Of a DNA stretch of 26,281 nt, positions 22,911-26,281 are shown one piece after another. The stretch's first letter is position 1, and each line of letters opens with the position of its first letter. The notes beneath the pieces are model-generated. The model was given only the letters and a program-made list of their open reading frames with translations. It had not been told where the DNA came from and ran no database searches. The translations under genes were made by a program, and so were the position numbers. The stretch is from an uncultured Gemmatimonadaceae bacterium (lineage in GTDB: Bacteria; Gemmatimonadota; Gemmatimonadetes; Gemmatimonadales; Gemmatimonadaceae): assembly GCA_955652635.1 (NCBI GenBank), contig CATPBN010000240.1, forward strand, positions 1 to 26,281, in the 5' to 3' direction.

Positions 22911-25463
22911 ATGACAATGGCACAGCGTCAAACATTACCTGTTCTCCCATTGAGGGGCACAGTCATTTTTCCGGGCCTTACCCAGCCGATTGCGGCTGGC
23001 AGACCCTCAACTCTTCGAGCCATTGAGGCAGCCCTCAAGGGCGACCGTCTCGTTTTTGCGGTTGCGCAGCGCGATAACTCAGAGGAACCGACAGCAGATA
23101 TCCTGTACTCGATGGGCGTAATTGCGCGCATCGGACAGATTCAGCGCGGGTTGGGAGGCGTTCAGCTGCTGTTGCAGGGCGAGCAGCGCGCGACCGCCTT
23201 GCAGTACTCGACTGCCGAGGGATATCTCAGCGCAGTGATCGTTCCAGCAGAGGAAATGAACCCTCAAGCTGAAAACGATCCTGCTTTCAACGCGTTACAG
23301 AAAGAGACTCGCGAACGAGCCGCTGAGCTCGGTGAACGCAGAGGACTTCCAGAGGAAGTCGTCCACCAGGTTCTCGACTCGGTTACTGAGCCGGGTCGCT
23401 TTGCCGACCTGGTAGCGGGCTATATCGACCTTCCCGTCCCCGAAAAGCAGGGCCTTCTCGAGACGCTCAGCGTTGAGGAGCGGCTTCGCCGCGTTCTCGT
23501 ACACGTGCAGCGCCAGGTAGGGCTGCTCGAAGCTCAGGAAGACATCAAATCGCAGGTCCAGGAAGAGTTGGGTGAGCGCCAGCGGGAGATGTATCTCCGC
23601 GAGCAGCTCAAGGCGATTCAGAAGGAGCTGGGTGACGACGATTCGAGCAAGGAGATCACAGAGCTTCGGGACAAGCTCGCCAAGCTCGAGCTCCCGAAAG
23701 AGGCTCGCGCAGAGGTAGAGCGCGAACTGGGCAGGCTGGAGCGAGCTGGCCGCGAGTCGATGGAAGCGCAGGTGATTCGGACGTATCTCGAATGGATCGC
23801 CGAGCTTCCTTGGAACAAGAGATCGGACGATCAGCTCGAGCTCAAACGCGCCGAGACGGTGCTGGAGGAAGATCACTACGGACTGAAAGACGTGAAGGAT
23901 CGCGTCCTCGAATTCCTCGCAGTGAGGCAGCTCCGAGCGCAGCAGCTCGCGGAAGAAGTCGAGAAGACCGGTGAAGTTCCAGCGGCGAAACTCCTGGCCG
24001 AAAAGGATGATGCGACGCCGTCGCTAGTGACGAGCGATTCAGCCGACCGATTGATCACCGACAAGTCCGAAGCGAAGTCCCGCGCGATGGCGAGGGGACC
24101 CATTCTGCTCTTCATCGGCCCGCCGGGCGTCGGTAAGACCTCGATCGCCAAATCGATCGCGAGATCGTTGGGGCGCCAGTACGTGCGCGTGGCGCTGGGT
24201 GGTGCCCGGGACGAGGCCGACATCCGCGGTCACCGGCGCACTTACGTCGGCGCAATGCCGGGCAGAATCATCCAGGGACTCAAACAAGCCGGGACCAAGA
24301 ACCCGGTCTTCCTGCTCGACGAGGTGGACAAGCTGGGCACTTCGTATCAGGGTGATCCCTCGAGCGCGCTACTCGAGGTGCTCGATCCCGCGCAGAACGA
24401 CACCTTCACCGATCACTATCTGGGAATTCCATTCGATTTGAGCGAAGTGCTCTTCATCGCGACCGGGAACTTCGTCCAGAACATTCCCGGTCCGTTGCTC
24501 GACCGCATGGAAGTCGTCGACTTCGCCGGCTACACGGAGAAGGAGAAAGCGGGGATCGCGACGAGATATCTGTTGCCGCGGCAGCTCGAGGAATCGGGGT
24601 TGAGCGGCAAGGACATCACGTTCACCGAAGACGCGATCATGTCCATCATCTCGAAATACACTCGTGAGAGTGGAGTGAGACAACTGGAGCGCCAGATCGG
24701 CGCGGTCGGGCGGAAGCTCGCGCGGAAGCTCGCCGCGAGCGAAGAGGTGAAACACGCCGTGGATGCCGAGGCCGTGCGGGATCTTCTTGGCAGACCGCGC
24801 GTTCATCCGGAGCATGCACTACCGGAAAGCGAAGTCGGAATTGCCACAGGCATGTACTACACGCCGATGGGCGGCGACATCATGTTCGTCGAGGCCTCGA
24901 TACGCCGCTTTTACGGCAATCGTGATGGCGATACCGCCGCGCCGGTTGGGCCGGGAGGAGCGGTCTCATTGATTCTGACCGGACAGCTGGGCGATGTCAT
25001 GAAGGAGTCGGCCCGTGCGGCGTTCACCTACGCGACCAACAATGCCGCGAAGCTGGGGATTCCGCGCGACAGGCTGGGTGCGATCGAAGCACACATCCAC
25101 GTGCCCGCTGGCGCCATTCCCAAGGACGGACCGTCGGCCGGTATCGCGATCGCGACGGCATTGGTGTCGGAGATGGCTGACCGCCCCGTGAGGCAGGATG
25201 TCGCGATGACAGGAGAGATCACTCTTCGCGGCCGGGTGTTGCCGATCGGCGGTCTCAAGGAAAAAGTCCTCGGCGCGCATCGCGCGGGCATCAAGATCAT
25301 CATCATTCCGAAAGGAAATGAGGCGGATATTGAAGACGTGCCGGAAGAAGTTCGCAACACGCTCGAATTCCACCCAGTGGAAACCCTGAACGAGGTGCTG
25401 AGAATCGCGCTGGTGCCGGCGGAGCCGGGGGAGCAGGCTCGGCCGCTGGAGATGGTAGGCTAA
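22911..25463 (+). CDS. lon: ATP-dependent protease LonA
   Basis: An 850-residue cytoplasmic AAA+ protease that degrades damaged and regulatory proteins. The N-terminal substrate domain occupies about 8-205, followed by a long coiled-coil helix. The Walker A motif is GPPGVGKT (403-410) and Walker B is FLLDEVDK. The protease dyad is S742 in PKDGPSAG and a lysine in LKEKVLGAHR. Walker A lies about 50 residues later than in E. coli Lon because of an insert (about 341-395) just before the AAA+ module, containing a Glu/Asp-rich, then Ser/Thr-rich stretch. ATG 22911 or ATG 22917 could be the start. The kinase gene is divergent. A repeat copy and a strong terminator follow the stop. Confidence 0.96.
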   Translation: MTMAQRQTLPVLPLRGTVIFPGLTQPIAAGRPSTLRAIEAALKGDRLVFAVAQRDNSEEPTADILYSMGVIARIGQIQRGLGGVQLLLQGEQRATALQYSTAEGYLSAVIVPAEEMNPQAENDPAFNALQKETRERAAELGERRGLPEEVVHQVLDSVTEPGRFADLVAGYIDLPVPEKQGLLETLSVEERLRRVLVHVQRQVGLLEAQEDIKSQVQEELGERQREMYLREQLKAIQKELGDDDSSKEITELRDKLAKLELPKEARAEVERELGRLERAGRESMEAQVIRTYLEWIAELPWNKRSDDQLELKRAETVLEEDHYGLKDVKDRVLEFLAVRQLRAQQLAEEVEKTGEVPAAKLLAEKDDATPSLVTSDSADRLITDKSEAKSRAMARGPILLFIGPPGVGKTSIAKSIARSLGRQYVRVALGGARDEADIRGHRRTYVGAMPGRIIQGLKQAGTKNPVFLLDEVDKLGTSYQGDPSSALLEVLDPAQNDTFTDHYLGIPFDLSEVLFIATGNFVQNIPGPLLDRMEVVDFAGYTEKEKAGIATRYLLPRQLEESGLSGKDITFTEDAIMSIISKYTRESGVRQLERQIGAVGRKLARKLAASEEVKHAVDAEAVRDLLGRPRVHPEHALPESEVGIATGMYYTPMGGDIMFVEASIRRFYGNRDGDTAAPVGPGGAVSLILTGQLGDVMKESARAAFTYATNNAAKLGIPRDRLGAIEAHIHVPAGAIPKDGPSAGIAIATALVSEMADRPVRQDVAMTGEITLRGRVLPIGGLKEKVLGAHRAGIKIIIIPKGNEADIEDVPEEVRNTLEFHPVETLNEVLRIALVPAEPGEQARPLEMVG

Positions 25464-25466
25464 TTC

Positions 25467-25527
25467 AACTGCAACTGAAGACCACCGGCCGGGGCCTTTG
25501 AGCGAGCCGGCTGGCGGGCTGCGGGCG
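25467..25527 (+). repeat. Dispersed repeat, copy 2 (after lon)
   Basis: It begins AACTGCAACT three bases after the lon TAA. It shares with copy 1 (6810-6861) the ordered blocks GAC, CCGGCCGGGG and a GGGCTGCGGGCG end, with about nine extra bases in the middle. Confidence 0.6.
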
Positions 25528-25532
25528 ATAAC

Positions 25533-25568
25533 AAAAAACGGGGAGCCACAACTGGCTCCTCGTTTTTT
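25533..25568. terminator. Bidirectional intrinsic terminator after lon
   Basis: AAAAAACGGGGAGCC pairs along its full length with GGCTCCTCGTTTTTT (one G-T wobble), loop ACAACT. It has A- and T-runs on both sides, so it serves both lon and the convergent GH30-type gene ending at 25573. Confidence 0.9.
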
Positions 25569-25572
25569 ATTT

Positions 25573-26281
25573 CTAACTCCAGCGCAGAGTCACGACGGCG
25601 CCGGCAGGCAACTGGTAGCGAATCGACCTGCCGGCGAAGTGCACGGCGAACGAGACTTGCGCGGGCGCGGTGTTGAGAACGATGAGGACTTTCGAGCCGT
25701 CGTCGACATTCTTGAAGGCGACGTTCTGTAGTTCGCCCACATTCGTGGTCGAGGCGATGCGATGAGCGCCAGGCGTCACGAACTGGCTGGCGTGCGCGAG
25801 CGCGTAATACTCCACGTTGCGCGTGACGACTCCGGTGACGGAGTTGATCGTGATCACACCACGGCAATTGCCGCAACCGCCGAGATGTGGACCCGCGTTC
25901 TCGTCGAGCGCGAGATTCCAGAGCGCCACGCCCTTGGCCCAGCCTCGGGTGCTGCCGATAATCAGCTTGCCCACAAGAAACTTGAGGTTGTCGGCCCACA
26001 CCGGCGCCCAGCCGCCGCCGGAGCACTCTGTGAAATACGCATCCTTAGCGGGATATGCCGCGTGCACGCTATCCTGCACACTCACGTCGCCGGCGTAGCA
26101 GTGCCAGGCGACGGCACTCACATGTTCGCGCGCCGCACTGTCGGCGAGAACGGCGAGAGGCGAACTCGGTAGATCCCAGTTGTGATCCCAATCGAGGATC
26201 AACGCCCTAACGCGCGCCTTCACAAAGAGCGGTCCGACGTGCTTGCCAATCAACTCCGCCCGGACCGGCGGATCGAGGCGC
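25573..26281 (-). CDS. GH30-type glycoside hydrolase, C-terminal fragment
   Basis: The frame is open to the window edge, so the 5' part lies outside; the apparent TTG start at 26253 is internal. The visible 236 residues match the end of a glucosylceramidase-like GH30 enzyme: LILDWDHNW, then AVAWHCYAGD, then the nucleophile region AYFTECSGG (the Glu is the likely catalytic nucleophile). ALWNLALDENAGP and ITINSVTG follow, and then a C-terminal beta-sandwich (VLIVLNTAPAQVSFAVHF ... RWS). GH30 members cleave beta-glucosyl, beta-1,6-glucan, xylan or related bonds; the specificity is not clear. An extracellular location is likely, but the signal peptide is not in view. It converges on lon with a shared terminator. 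Confidence 0.87.
   Translation of the reverse strand, partial: RLDPPVRAELIGKHVGPLFVKARVRALILDWDHNWDLPSSPLAVLADSAAREHVSAVAWHCYAGDVSVQDSVHAAYPAKDAYFTECSGGGWAPVWADNLKFLVGKLIIGSTRGWAKGVALWNLALDENAGPHLGGCGNCRGVITINSVTGVVTRNVEYYALAHASQFVTPGAHRIASTTNVGELQNVAFKNVDDGSKVLIVLNTAPAQVSFAVHFAGRSIRYQLPAGAVVTLRWS

Overview
The window looks like chromosomal DNA from a high-GC Gram-negative soil-type bacterium, and Gemmatimonadota is my best guess. That rests on a heptose (GmhA) and LD-carboxypeptidase envelope background, a cyanobacterial/plant-length IspH, a Hanks kinase carrying a 2TM domain, secreted lipoprotein M1 peptidase and GH-like proteins, ThyX rather than ThyA, and overall codon use. It is inference, not a database result. 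No rRNA, tRNA, CRISPR array, insertion sequence or phage gene was seen.

Layout. 1-256 is the 3' end of thyX. 380-3894 is a plus-strand operon with a good sigma70-type promoter: two different D-Ala-D-Ala-ligase-like ATP-grasp enzymes followed by a lysine 2,3-aminomutase (KamA), closed by strong terminators. 4080-5723 (minus) holds a small acidic ORF and ispH. 5775-6806 is ldcA, divergent from ispH. 7029-10351 (minus) holds gmhA and an HrpA/HrpB-like helicase. 10439-12063 (minus) is a run of three small secreted proteins, two of which share an unrecognised repeat module. 12301-14885 (minus) holds an M1 metallopeptidase lipoprotein followed by a hidden gene. 14986-15406 is a frameshifted pseudopilin. 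15333-17575 (minus) is RhlE plus an alpha/beta hydrolase with an ATGA overlap. 17580-18887 (minus) is an unrecognised helical protein. 19209-19613 is a Spy/LTXXQ-like periplasmic protein. 19621-22784 (minus) is a Ser/Thr kinase overlapping a glycosidase-like lipoprotein. 22911-25463 is lon. 25573-26281 (minus) is the 3' part of a GH30-type glycosidase.

The most notable item is complement(12301..12528), a 75-codon SelW/Rdx-family gene that ordinary ORF calling breaks. It carries an in-frame TGA at the second redox position of a CxxU motif (C-V-V-U). A perfect 8-bp hairpin with a GUC loop starts 15 nt after the UGA, where a bacterial SECIS element belongs. It is therefore a strong candidate selenoprotein.

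Other points of interest are the ATP-grasp/ATP-grasp/KamA trio, which may make an unusual (beta-)lysine-containing peptide; the new secreted repeat module; a dispersed repeat placed three bases after two unrelated stop codons; a likely CTG-initiated lipoprotein; and a probable leaderless gmhA transcript.
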